Assembly (NCBI RefSeq): GCF_030908215.1
Contig: NZ_JAVFJK010000001.1
Span: forward strand, 1 to 64,000
From: Sinomonas sp. ASV486
Lineage (GTDB): Bacteria > Actinomycetota > Actinomycetes > Actinomycetales > Micrococcaceae
Direction of reading: 5' to 3'
Length of the DNA: 64,000 nucleotides
Position numbers and translations under genes: made by a program. The notes below the pieces were generated by a model. The model worked only from the letters and a program-made list of their open reading frames with translations. It did not search any database and had not been told where the DNA came from. Below, one piece after another: positions 15,366-22,665 of the stretch (position 1 is the stretch's first letter; every line of letters begins with the position of its first letter).

Positions 15366-16856
15366 ATGACCCACGAGCATCCCACGACGAGGGACGCAGC
15401 AGTCTCCGCTGAGGGCTACAAGAAGACCCTGACCCGACGGCACGTCCAGATGATCGCCATGGGCGGGGCGATCGGTGTCGGGCTCTTCATGGGCGCCGGA
15501 GGACGCCTCGCCTCGACCGGGCCAGCGCTCGTGTTCTCCTACGCGATCGCCGGTGCCATCGCCTACCTGCTCATGCGCGCGCTGGGCGAGCTCATCATGT
15601 ACCGGCAGACCTCGGGCTCGTTCGTGAGCTACGCGGGGGAGCTCTTCGGGCCGAAGGGTTCCTACCTGTCCGGGTGGATGTACTTCGTCAACTGGGCGAT
15701 GACGGGCATCGCCGAGCTCCTCGCGATCGGCCTGTACTTCCAGTACTTCTTCCCCAACGTCCCCGTCGAGGTCACAGCCATCTGCGCCCTCGTGATGCTC
15801 GTCGCGGTGAACCTCCTGAGCGTCAAGGCATTCGGCGAGTTCGAGTTCTGGGCGTCTGTGCTCAAGGTCGGCGCGATCTCCCTCTTCCTCATCGCCGGGA
15901 CCGTCATGGTGGTGCTCAACACCCAGGTCGGCGCGACCCACGCCTCGCCGGCCAACCTCGTGCCCGACGACGGCGGGATGTTCCCCCACGGGGCCTTCGC
16001 CATGATCCTGGTGCTCAATGCCGTGATCTTCGCCTACAACGCGATCGAGCTCGTGGGCATCACGGCGGGCGAGATGGAGGATCCGAAACGCGAGGTTCCG
16101 CGGGCCATCCGCGCCGTCGTGCTGCGTATCGTCGTCTTCTACGTCGGCTCGGTCCTGCTCCTCGCGATGCTCCTGCCCTCTGACCAGTACAAGGCCGGAG
16201 TGAGCCCGTTCGTGACGGTCTTCGACCAGCTCGGGCTCGGCTGGATCGGATCCGTCATGAACCTCGTGGTCATCACCGCGGCGCTGAGCTCGTCCAACAC
16301 GGGGCTCTACTCGATCGGGCGGATCTTCCGCACCATGGCGGACAACGGCCATGCGCCGGCGTGGCTCACCCGTATGTCCTCCCGCTACGTGCCCTACGCG
16401 GCCGTCCTGGCGATCGGTGCCGTGTACCTCGTGGGCATCGTCCTGAACATCTGGGCCGGCGGCAGCCACGCGTTCGACCTTGCCCTCAACACCGCCTCGA
16501 TCGGCGTCATCTTCACGTGGGGCTCGATCTTCGCCTCGCAGATCATGCTCCGCAGGAAGAAGGGCGACGCCGCGTCCTCGCTCCCGATGCCGGGCTCGCC
16601 CTGGACCAGCTGGCTGGGACTGGCCGCCTTGCTCGCGATCACGGTGCTCATCGGCTTCGACAGCATGACGGACAAGGCCACGGGCGAGGTCTTCCCGATC
16701 GGGCTCTACACGATCCTGTGCGTCCCCGTGATCGCTGTGCTCCTGTGGCTCGGCTGGCTCCTTGTGAAGCGCCGCGAGGCTTCGCGGGCTGCTGAGGCGG
16801 CGGCGGAGGCGCAGGCGCTTGGAACGCCCCACGATCGCGTCGACGCCAGAGCCTAG
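15366..16856 (+). CDS. Amino-acid permease (APC superfamily, AAT family)
   Basis: Inner-membrane proton symporter of 496 residues with about 12 hydrophobic segments. The family opening is TLTRRHVQMIAMGGAIGVGL, followed by LMRALGELIMYRQTSGSFVSY and IVFAYNAIELVGITAGE-like FAYNAIELVGITAGEMEDP. These match the asparagine / GABA / D-serine-alanine-glycine transporters (AnsP, GabP, CycA); the exact substrate cannot be fixed. The cytoplasmic C-terminus is Ala/Glu rich. CTGAAGGA precedes the ATG. It stands alone and ends at a 21-bp repeat array. Confidence 0.87.
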   Translation: MTHEHPTTRDAAVSAEGYKKTLTRRHVQMIAMGGAIGVGLFMGAGGRLASTGPALVFSYAIAGAIAYLLMRALGELIMYRQTSGSFVSYAGELFGPKGSYLSGWMYFVNWAMTGIAELLAIGLYFQYFFPNVPVEVTAICALVMLVAVNLLSVKAFGEFEFWASVLKVGAISLFLIAGTVMVVLNTQVGATHASPANLVPDDGGMFPHGAFAMILVLNAVIFAYNAIELVGITAGEMEDPKREVPRAIRAVVLRIVVFYVGSVLLLAMLLPSDQYKAGVSPFVTVFDQLGLGWIGSVMNLVVITAALSSSNTGLYSIGRIFRTMADNGHAPAWLTRMSSRYVPYAAVLAIGAVYLVGIVLNIWAGGSHAFDLALNTASIGVIFTWGSIFASQIMLRRKKGDAASSLPMPGSPWTSWLGLAALLAITVLIGFDSMTDKATGEVFPIGLYTILCVPVIAVLLWLGWLLVKRREASRAAEAAAEAQALGTPHDRVDARA

Positions 16857-16882
16857 CTAACAACCACCCCCCCCTTCTCGCC

Positions 16883-17008
16883 GAGGTCACCCCGTGTGAC
16901 GCCGAGGTCACCCCGTGTGGTGTCGAGGTCACCGGGTGTGGCGTCGAGGTCACCGGGTGTGGTGCTGAGGTCACCCCGTGTGGCGTCGAGGTCGGGTCTG
17001 CCGGTCCA
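16883..17008 (-). repeat. 21-bp tandem repeat array (GAGGTCACC orientation)
   Basis: GAGGTCA/GAGGTCG starts at 16883, 16904, 16925, 16946, 16967 and 16988: six units with an exact 21-bp step. The core is the reverse complement of the GGTGACCTC core in the array at 17205. It lies 26 bp after the permease stop. Confidence 0.9.
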
Positions 17009-17200
17009 AGGCGCCACGCCAAAGGGAGCCAGATGAATACCCCTCGGGAGGCTCACCTGTCTTGATGGGAGGTCCCTTTTTTGCAGGGCAGTCCGCCAAA
17101 AGAGCGCGTGAGGGCGAAACCGGAACTGTACACCAGCGAGGTTCACGCTCCGCCGAGTTCTGCCTGAAGGCCGGAAGACGGCGCTTCCAGCCCTGGCCGG
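17009..17200. other. Unassigned segment between two opposed repeat arrays
   Basis: No credible gene. It holds a T6 tract (17077-17082) after a short GGGAGGTCCC stretch, and a GAGCG...CGCTC imperfect stem (about 17104-17153) around a 30-nt loop. It is compositionally less repetitive than its flanks. Possible structured RNA or degraded gene; no known riboswitch consensus was recognised. Confidence 0.4.
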
Positions 17201-17204
17201 TGGG

Positions 17205-17345
17205 GTGACTTCGGCGTTGGGTGGGGGTGACCTCGGCGTCGGTGGGGGTGACTTCGGCGTTGTGCGGGGTGATCTCGGCGTCGGTGGGGGTGACTTCGGC
17301 GTTGTGCGGGGTGATCTCGGCGTCGGGTGGGGTGACTTCGGCGCG
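17205..17345 (+). repeat. 21-bp tandem repeat array (GGTGACTTCGGCG orientation)
   Basis: GTGAC/GTGAT units start at 17205, 17227, 17248, 17269, 17290, 17311 and 17332: one 22-bp step, then five exact 21-bp steps. The units alternate TTCGGCG and CTCGGCG. The array abuts the stop of the convergent oligopeptidase gene. Confidence 0.9.
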
Positions 17346-17350
17346 GGATG

Positions 17351-19561
17351 CTACGGGAGGAGGTCCCGCGCGCCGAGGGCGTCGGCGATGAATGCGTAGT
17401 CCCAGGCCCGGTCCTTCCACGCCTCGTACCGGCCCGAGGCCCCGCCGTGCCCGGCGTCCATCTCTGTCTTGAGCAGGATCGGCTGCCCCGAGCTCGTGGC
17501 CTCGCGCAGCACCTGGACCCACTTCGCGGGCTCCACGTACAGCACGCGGGTGTCATTGAAGCTCGTCACGGCGGCGACCTTCGGGTATGGGGCGGCGTGG
17601 ACGTTCTCGTACGGCGTGTAGGACTTCATGTACGAGTACACCTCTGCGTCCTCGATCGGGTTGCCCCACTCCTCCCATTCGAGGGCGGAGAGCGGCAGCT
17701 CGGGGTCGAGGATCGTCGTGAGCGCGTCCACGAACGGGACCTGGGCTACGGCGGCGGCGTACTTCTCGGGTGCAAGGTTCAGGACAGCGCCGATGAGCAG
17801 CCCGCCCGCCGAACCGCCCATGCAGGCGATCCTCTTCGGGTCCGCCCACCCCGAGGCCGCCAGCCAGTCCGTGGCCGCGACGAAGTCCGTGAAGGTGTTC
17901 CTCTTGTGCAGCTTCTTGCCGTCCTCGTACCACCTCCGGCCGAGCTCGCCGCCGCCACGGATGTGCGCGACGACGAACACGAGGCCCCGGTCCAGCAGGC
18001 TCAGCCGGGAGATCGCGAAGCCGGGGTCCATGCTGACCTCGTACGAGCCATACCCATAGACGAGAGCGGGGTTCGAGCGGTCCTGCTTCACCGAAGCCCG
18101 CCGCAGCACCGAGAGCGGAACCCGGGTGCCGTCGTCGGCCGTCGCCCAGGCGCGCTCGGCGACGTAGTCTGCCGGCCTGTACCCGCCGAGCACGGGCGTC
18201 TCCTTGCGCAGGAGCAGCTCGCCGGTGGCCAGAACGTAGTCATAGACCTGTGGGGGAGTGACGTAGGAGGTGAAGCTCAGCCGGACGAGCGGCGCCCCGT
18301 ATTCGGAGGCGCCTCCGTTCGCGGTGTACAGCTCCTCGCCGAACTCCGGCTCGGAGAAGGGCGGCGTAGTCCCCGCGCCGGCGGCCCGGACGGCATCGGC
18401 GAGCGGGGCGAACCGAAGGGTCGGGATCGTGTCCCGACGCAGCGAGACAATGAGGTGGGTCGCCGTGAGGTCCGCGCCCTCGATCTTCACGGAGTCGTCG
18501 TGGGCCACGAGAGCGGTCCATTCCTGCTCGGCGAGCGGCTTTGCGAACTCGGCCGGGTCGACGAGGGAGATCATGTTGTTCGGCGCAGCGCCCTCGGGCC
18601 CTGCGGGCCGGCCATTGTGCACGAGCAGCACCCGGGTACGGCCCTCGTGCTCGAAAGGCTCGGCGGAGTGCAGGATCCGATCGTCGCGACCGAGCAGAAG
18701 CTCGAGCTGGGCGTCGGGATCGGTCAGCTTGAGCATGCGTGTCTCGGAGTACTCCGAGTTTCCGATCCCCACGAGGAGCCACCGCCGGTCGGCGGACAGG
18801 TCGATCCCAGTCCACTGTGCGACGTCGTCCTCCTGATAGAGCACGGTGTCCTCGTCCACGGGTGTGCCGAGGACGTGCACGCGCACTTGGTAGGGCCGCC
18901 ATGACTCGTCCGCGACCATATAGAACAGGCGCGAGCCTTCGGGATCGAACTCGAGCCCGTAGAAGACGTTCTCGATGACCTCCGGGAGGTGCTCGCCGGT
19001 GCGGAGGTCCTTGACCCGGAGTGTGAAGGTCTCGTCGCCGGAATGGTCCACCGAGTAGGCGTACAGGTTCCCGTCCCGGGTCACGGCGGCGCCGCCAAGG
19101 GCGAAGAACGGGTGGCCCTCGGCCTCGGCGTTGCCGTCGAGGAGCACCTGCTCGCCCTCGATCGGGGTGCCGGGCACGACGGCGGGCGGCGTCCATGCCG
19201 CCAGATCCCCGCCGGGACCGGCAGGGGAGCCGTGCGCGCCTGACGCATCAGCAGCCCTGACCCTGCAGTAGATCGGGTACTGCTGGCCCTCAACCGTGCG
19301 CGAGAAGTACCACCAGCCGTCCCGGCGGGAGGGAACGGAGAGGTCGGTCTCCTGGGTGCGGCCCTTGATCTCCTCGAAGATCGCGTCCCTCAGGGGCTGC
19401 TGGTCCGCTGTCACGGCGTCGGTATAGGCATTCTCGGCCGTCAGGTGGGCGGCAACCTCGGGGTTCTCCTTGTCCCGCAGCCACTCGTACTCGTCCACGA
19501 ACGTGTCTCCGTGGTGCGTGCGTGCTGCGGGGACCTTCTTCGCGACGGGAGCTTCAGCCAT
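17351..19561 (-). CDS. ptrB: Oligopeptidase B (S9A serine peptidase)
   Basis: Cytoplasmic serine peptidase cutting short peptides after basic residues. 736 residues, slightly longer than typical. The N-terminal motif ARTHHGDTFVDEYEWLRDKENP is characteristic (HGD...DPYxWLRD-like); the beta-propeller covers about residues 80-440; the alpha/beta-hydrolase domain has YGSYEVSMDP, HIRGGGELGRRWYEDGK and the nucleophile elbow CMGGSAGGLLIG with Ser584, and a late GHGG motif supplies the His. A TAATGT box lies 6 nt before the ATG, suggesting leaderless mRNA. It is convergent with the permease, separated by the repeat block. Confidence 0.94.
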   Translation of the reverse strand: MAEAPVAKKVPAARTHHGDTFVDEYEWLRDKENPEVAAHLTAENAYTDAVTADQQPLRDAIFEEIKGRTQETDLSVPSRRDGWWYFSRTVEGQQYPIYCRVRAADASGAHGSPAGPGGDLAAWTPPAVVPGTPIEGEQVLLDGNAEAEGHPFFALGGAAVTRDGNLYAYSVDHSGDETFTLRVKDLRTGEHLPEVIENVFYGLEFDPEGSRLFYMVADESWRPYQVRVHVLGTPVDEDTVLYQEDDVAQWTGIDLSADRRWLLVGIGNSEYSETRMLKLTDPDAQLELLLGRDDRILHSAEPFEHEGRTRVLLVHNGRPAGPEGAAPNNMISLVDPAEFAKPLAEQEWTALVAHDDSVKIEGADLTATHLIVSLRRDTIPTLRFAPLADAVRAAGAGTTPPFSEPEFGEELYTANGGASEYGAPLVRLSFTSYVTPPQVYDYVLATGELLLRKETPVLGGYRPADYVAERAWATADDGTRVPLSVLRRASVKQDRSNPALVYGYGSYEVSMDPGFAISRLSLLDRGLVFVVAHIRGGGELGRRWYEDGKKLHKRNTFTDFVAATDWLAASGWADPKRIACMGGSAGGLLIGAVLNLAPEKYAAAVAQVPFVDALTTILDPELPLSALEWEEWGNPIEDAEVYSYMKSYTPYENVHAAPYPKVAAVTSFNDTRVLYVEPAKWVQVLREATSSGQPILLKTEMDAGHGGASGRYEAWKDRAWDYAFIADALGARDLLP

Positions 19562-19567
19562 GGCCCC

Positions 19568-19573
19568 ACATTA
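19568..19573 (-). promoter_or_regulatory. -10 box of leaderless ptrB transcript
   Basis: TAATGT on the minus strand, 6 nt from the ATG at 19561, with no ribosome site between. Confidence 0.35.
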
Positions 19574-19634
19574 GCGGGCGTCTACGACAGTCCTCGCACG
19601 CCGGGGGACTAGGACACCGGGCAGGGGAGCGGTC

Positions 19635-20720
19635 TCAGTTGCCGTTCTGCAGGTTCCGATCGGCAACGTACTGCGGCACCGTGCCGTTGGCCATCGCCGT
19701 GGCGAGGGCGTCCGTGGCCTCCTGGTTGAAGTTCACGATCGACTGCCCATCCGCGGACGTCCCGACCCCGGAGGTCGGAAGCGTGAAGCTCACGACGCTG
19801 GCTGGGCGGATGTCCTTCATCTCGAAGGCGAGCCCCGCGACTGCCTTCGAGTCGAGGCCGGTGTCCACCGTCACGAACGGCGAGAACTGGCTCACGATCT
19901 GGCTCACGGTGACCGGGTTCGCGAGCGTCTCCGGCTTGGCGATCTGCGCCATGAGGGCCTTGAGATATGTCTGCTGGTTCCGCACACGCTGGTAGTCGCC
20001 GTCGGCGAACGCGTACCGCTCGTGGACGAACGCGAAGGCGGTCTTCCCATCCATGTGCATCGGGCCTGCATCGAAGCGTAGGCCCGGGTTCTCGGCCATG
20101 GTCGAGGAGAACGGCCGCGTGACGTTCACCGTGACCCCGCCGACTGCGTCCGTGAGGCCCTTGAAGCCGTCGAATTCCATGAACGCGACGTGGTCGATGC
20201 GCTGGTGCAGGAGCGATTCGACGGTTTCGACCATGAGCGGGACCCCGCCGTACGCGAGCGCGGCATTGATCTTCGCCGTCCCGTGGCCGGGGATCGGCAC
20301 CCAGAGGTCCCGCATGATCGAGACGACGTACGCGTTCTTGCGGTCCGCGGGGACGTGCACGAGCATCATCGTGTCCGAGCGCTGGTCCGACGCCTGGCCG
20401 GACTCGGCCTGATCGATTGTGGCGCCGCGGCTGTCCGAACCGACGAGCAGGATGTTGACGGGCGTCTTACCGTTCGCCGCAGGGGTCGCCGAGGGGCGGG
20501 TCGATTCCTGGGGGAAGGCCGTGGCGATCTTCCCGGTCTTCGAATCGAACGTCCCGGCCACATTCGCGAGGTAGACGATCGCGACGACGGCAGCGAGCAC
20601 CACGACGCCTAGCGCGGAGAGGAGCACAATGAGCCCCGTTCGGCGTTTCGGTCGGCTCTGATCTTCGGATTCGGAGACTGTTCTAGTGGCCTCGTCCGGG
20701 GCCTGTCCAGGCAGCGTCAC
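19635..20720 (-). CDS. LytR-CpsA-Psr (LCP) family cell-envelope glycan ligase
   Basis: Membrane-anchored LCP enzyme that transfers lipid-linked anionic glycan or teichoic-acid-like polymers to peptidoglycan. 361 residues: a cytoplasmic N-terminus, one transmembrane helix (LIVLLSALGVVVLAAVVAIVYL, cited in part: VVVLAAVVAIVYL, about residues 30-52), then the extracellular LCP domain with VNILLVGSDSRG, RSDTMMLVHVPADRK, VSIMRDLWVPIPGHGTAKIN and FVHERYAFADGDYQRVRNQQ, holding the conserved Asp and Arg residues. GTG start at 20720 with a GGGAGGGGG ribosome site. It diverges from the PqqD/HprK-like/BY-kinase genes, which fits a joint role in envelope polysaccharide assembly. Confidence 0.92.
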   Translation of the reverse strand: MTLPGQAPDEATRTVSESEDQSRPKRRTGLIVLLSALGVVVLAAVVAIVYLANVAGTFDSKTGKIATAFPQESTRPSATPAANGKTPVNILLVGSDSRGATIDQAESGQASDQRSDTMMLVHVPADRKNAYVVSIMRDLWVPIPGHGTAKINAALAYGGVPLMVETVESLLHQRIDHVAFMEFDGFKGLTDAVGGVTVNVTRPFSSTMAENPGLRFDAGPMHMDGKTAFAFVHERYAFADGDYQRVRNQQTYLKALMAQIAKPETLANPVTVSQIVSQFSPFVTVDTGLDSKAVAGLAFEMKDIRPASVVSFTLPTSGVGTSADGQSIVNFNQEATDALATAMANGTVPQYVADRNLQNGN

Positions 20721-20828
20721 GGCACAGCCCCCTCCCTGTTTGGCGTCACGTTTGTGGATAGTATCAACATGACCCGTGTGCCATCGCCAGTATGTCGACG
20801 GACCGGAGGTCTGGTGCCACTACGTGGA

Positions 20829-20868
20829 CGGCCAGCATCTGGGCGGCCAGCACCTGGACAGCCAGCCG
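20829..20868. repeat. 15-bp minisatellite upstream of the PqqD-like gene
   Basis: GGCCAGCA/C units start about 20830, 20845 and 20860, a 15-bp step. It lies in the 193-bp gap between the divergent LCP and PqqD-like genes and stays open in several frames, which explains the long spurious reading frames there. Confidence 0.6.
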
Positions 20869-20913
20869 GCCACGCCACGGGCCGAACCGGCATGGGGGAC
20901 GAAGAGGGGACGC

Positions 20914-21276
20914 ATGGCACGCATCTGGCGCAGGGCCCGCCGTGTCGCGGAGGTTGTCTCCGACGACGGCGAGCGCGCTGCAGTGCTCAACGTTGACACC
21001 ACGCGGCCTATCGTCCTGACGGGCTCGGCCGCAAGGATCTGGTGCCTCGTGGACGGGCGGCGCACCGACGACCAGATCCATGCGGAACTCGGGTCTGACT
21101 ACGGCGCCGAGCCAGGGACCGCGTTGGATGAGGAAATCGGACGCGAAGTCTCGCGCTTCCTCGCCGAGCTCGCCTCGCGCCGGCTCATCGAAGAGGGTCC
21201 CGCTGACGAAGGCCTCGCCGAGGACGCCTTCGGCGAGACGAATTCCCCCCGCCACCCCGTAGGACCAGACGCATGA
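20914..21276 (+). CDS. PqqD-family protein
   Basis: Small 120-residue protein with the PqqD fold: VLNVDTTRPIVLTGSAARIW, then LVDGRRTDDQIHAELGSDYG and EVSRFLAELASRRLIEEG. PqqD domains (RiPP recognition elements) bind leader peptides, but stand-alone members next to HPr-kinase-like genes also occur in polysaccharide loci. The ATG at 20914 has AGAGGGG 5 nt upstream and is preferred to an in-frame GTG at 20776 that would translate the 15-bp minisatellite. It overlaps the next gene by 4 bp (ATGA). No precursor peptide gene or radical-SAM/B-protein partner was seen nearby. Function unknown. Confidence 0.78.
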   Translation: MARIWRRARRVAEVVSDDGERAAVLNVDTTRPIVLTGSAARIWCLVDGRRTDDQIHAELGSDYGAEPGTALDEEIGREVSRFLAELASRRLIEEGPADEGLAEDAFGETNSPRHPVGPDA

Positions 21277-22574
21277 CGGCGCCGATGCGGCTCGAGCTGA
21301 TCGGCGTGCCGGCCGTGGTCCACTGGGGCCGCGGGATCGGCGACGAGGACGCCGCACGGCTTGCGGCCGCCTGGTCGCGGTGCCATGCGGTGTTCGACGA
21401 CTCCCCCGATCACGAGGCGCCCGACGACGACGCGCTCGACGACGACAACCCGCCCGAGGACAACGCGCTCGCGGCCGCCGCGGCCGGCAAGGACTCACCC
21501 GCGGAGAGTCCCGAGCCCGCCGATACGGGAGGGTTCAGCGTCCGGGCTGTGCTCGCCGTCGGCGGCGCGGCACCCGTGGCCGTCGAGGCCGCGACGGTCC
21601 CTGAGTTCGCCTCCTACCTCACCTCGAGCCTGACCGTCGCGGCGATCGAGGAACGTGCGGGCGAGCTCATGATGCTCCACGCCTCCGGCCTCGCGGAGCC
21701 CGGAACGGGCCGGACCGTCGCACTCGTGGCCCGCTCCGGCATGGGCAAGACCACGGCCACACGTCAGCTGGCGACCCGGTTCGGCTACGTGAGCGACGAG
21801 ACCGTGGCGGTCGACCGCTCGGGCCGGATCCTCCCGTACCCCAAGCCCCTCTCCGTCATCGACGATCCTCCGCCCGCGCCGAAGGTCCAACGCGGGCCCG
21901 ATGAGCTTGGGCTCGCCCCGGCACCCGCCGGGGCGACACTCGCCGGCGTCGTGCTCCTGGAACGGCAGGCGGGCCTCGAAGCTGCGGTCGTCGAGCCCGT
22001 GGGGCATGCGGACGCGATCACCGACCTCACGCCCCAGACGTCCGCGCTGGCAAGGATCGAGCGGCCCCTCGCCTGGCTGTGCGGGATCCTCGACGCGTGC
22101 GGCGGTGCGGTCCGGGTGCGCTACACCGAGGCCGAGCAGCTTGCCGCCGTCCTGCCGGATGTGATCTCACTCCCCGCGCTCGCGCCTTCATGGCGGGACG
22201 CGCACGACGGCGCGCTGGTCGCCTCGGGCGCGACGGTCCCGCCCCTCGCCAAGGCGTCCCCGGGTGGCGCCGCCGGCCCGGGTCCGGGACGGGTCCGCCG
22301 CCGTGAGGTCGTGGATGCGGTTGCGGTCCCCGGCGCCGACGGGGGAGCGGCAGAGGTGCTCGTGCTCGCCGGACCGACGCTCCTGCGCTTGGGCGGCATT
22401 GCACCGGCGGTGTGGGACGCCCTCGCGGGGACAACGGGGGGAGCGGGATTGACCCGCGCCGACCTCGCGGCTGCCCTCGAGGTCAGCATCGGACTCCCTG
22501 ACGGCTACGAGCCGATCCTTGATGCCGCGTTGGCGGAGCTCAAGGCCAGCGGGCTCGTCGACGTCGTCCTGTGA
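21273..22574 (+). CDS. HPr-kinase-like P-loop protein
   Basis: 433-residue soluble protein. An acidic disordered insert covers about residues 45-85 (repeated Asp/Glu/Pro). A Walker A motif LVARSGMGKTTATRQLA lies at about residues 150-166, followed by YVSDETVAVDRSGRILPYPKPLS, which resembles the C-terminal kinase fold of HPr kinase and HprK-related proteins. The C-terminal ~120 residues return to a PqqD/winged-helix style (LRLGGIAPAVWDALAGTTGG and LAAALEVSIGLPDGYEPILD), so the protein may carry its own PqqD-like domain. It is coupled to the PqqD gene and followed 91 bp later by the BY-kinase. Likely a small-molecule or protein kinase in an envelope pathway; substrate unknown. Confidence 0.65.
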   Translation: MTAPMRLELIGVPAVVHWGRGIGDEDAARLAAAWSRCHAVFDDSPDHEAPDDDALDDDNPPEDNALAAAAAGKDSPAESPEPADTGGFSVRAVLAVGGAAPVAVEAATVPEFASYLTSSLTVAAIEERAGELMMLHASGLAEPGTGRTVALVARSGMGKTTATRQLATRFGYVSDETVAVDRSGRILPYPKPLSVIDDPPPAPKVQRGPDELGLAPAPAGATLAGVVLLERQAGLEAAVVEPVGHADAITDLTPQTSALARIERPLAWLCGILDACGGAVRVRYTEAEQLAAVLPDVISLPALAPSWRDAHDGALVASGATVPPLAKASPGGAAGPGPGRVRRREVVDAVAVPGADGGAAEVLVLAGPTLLRLGGIAPAVWDALAGTTGGAGLTRADLAAALEVSIGLPDGYEPILDAALAELKASGLVDVVL

Positions 22575-22607
22575 CGGGTGCTTTCGCCGGTCCAATATCG
22601 GCTCCGG

Positions 22608-22613
22608 TAGACT
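22608..22613 (+). promoter_or_regulatory. -10 box before the BY-kinase gene
   Basis: TAGACT, 7 nt before an in-frame ATG (22621) and 52 nt before the preferred GTG start (22666). No clear -35. Confidence 0.35.
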
Positions 22614-22665
22614 TGCGCCGATGATCTGTGCCCTGTGCGGGCCACGACGATGGGGAGCAACGAGC

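Noticed and set aside
17009-17200. Known riboswitch or small RNA
   Set aside because: No consensus of a riboswitch class could be recognised on either strand, and the segment follows a stop codon rather than preceding a start; kept as unassigned.
16883-17345. CRISPR array
   Set aside because: Units are contiguous 21-bp tandem repeats without unique spacers of constant length, copies occur inside a coding gene, and no cas genes are present.
16853-17522. Minus-strand reading frames across the repeat arrays (about 97-183 codons)
   Set aside because: Products are repeats of EVTPTDA-like units from the arrays plus part of the ptrB complement; no start signal or family.
20764-21498. Minus-strand frame through the PqqD-like gene
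   Set aside because: Created by the 15-bp minisatellite and GC bias; no domain and conflicts with the coupled plus-strand genes.
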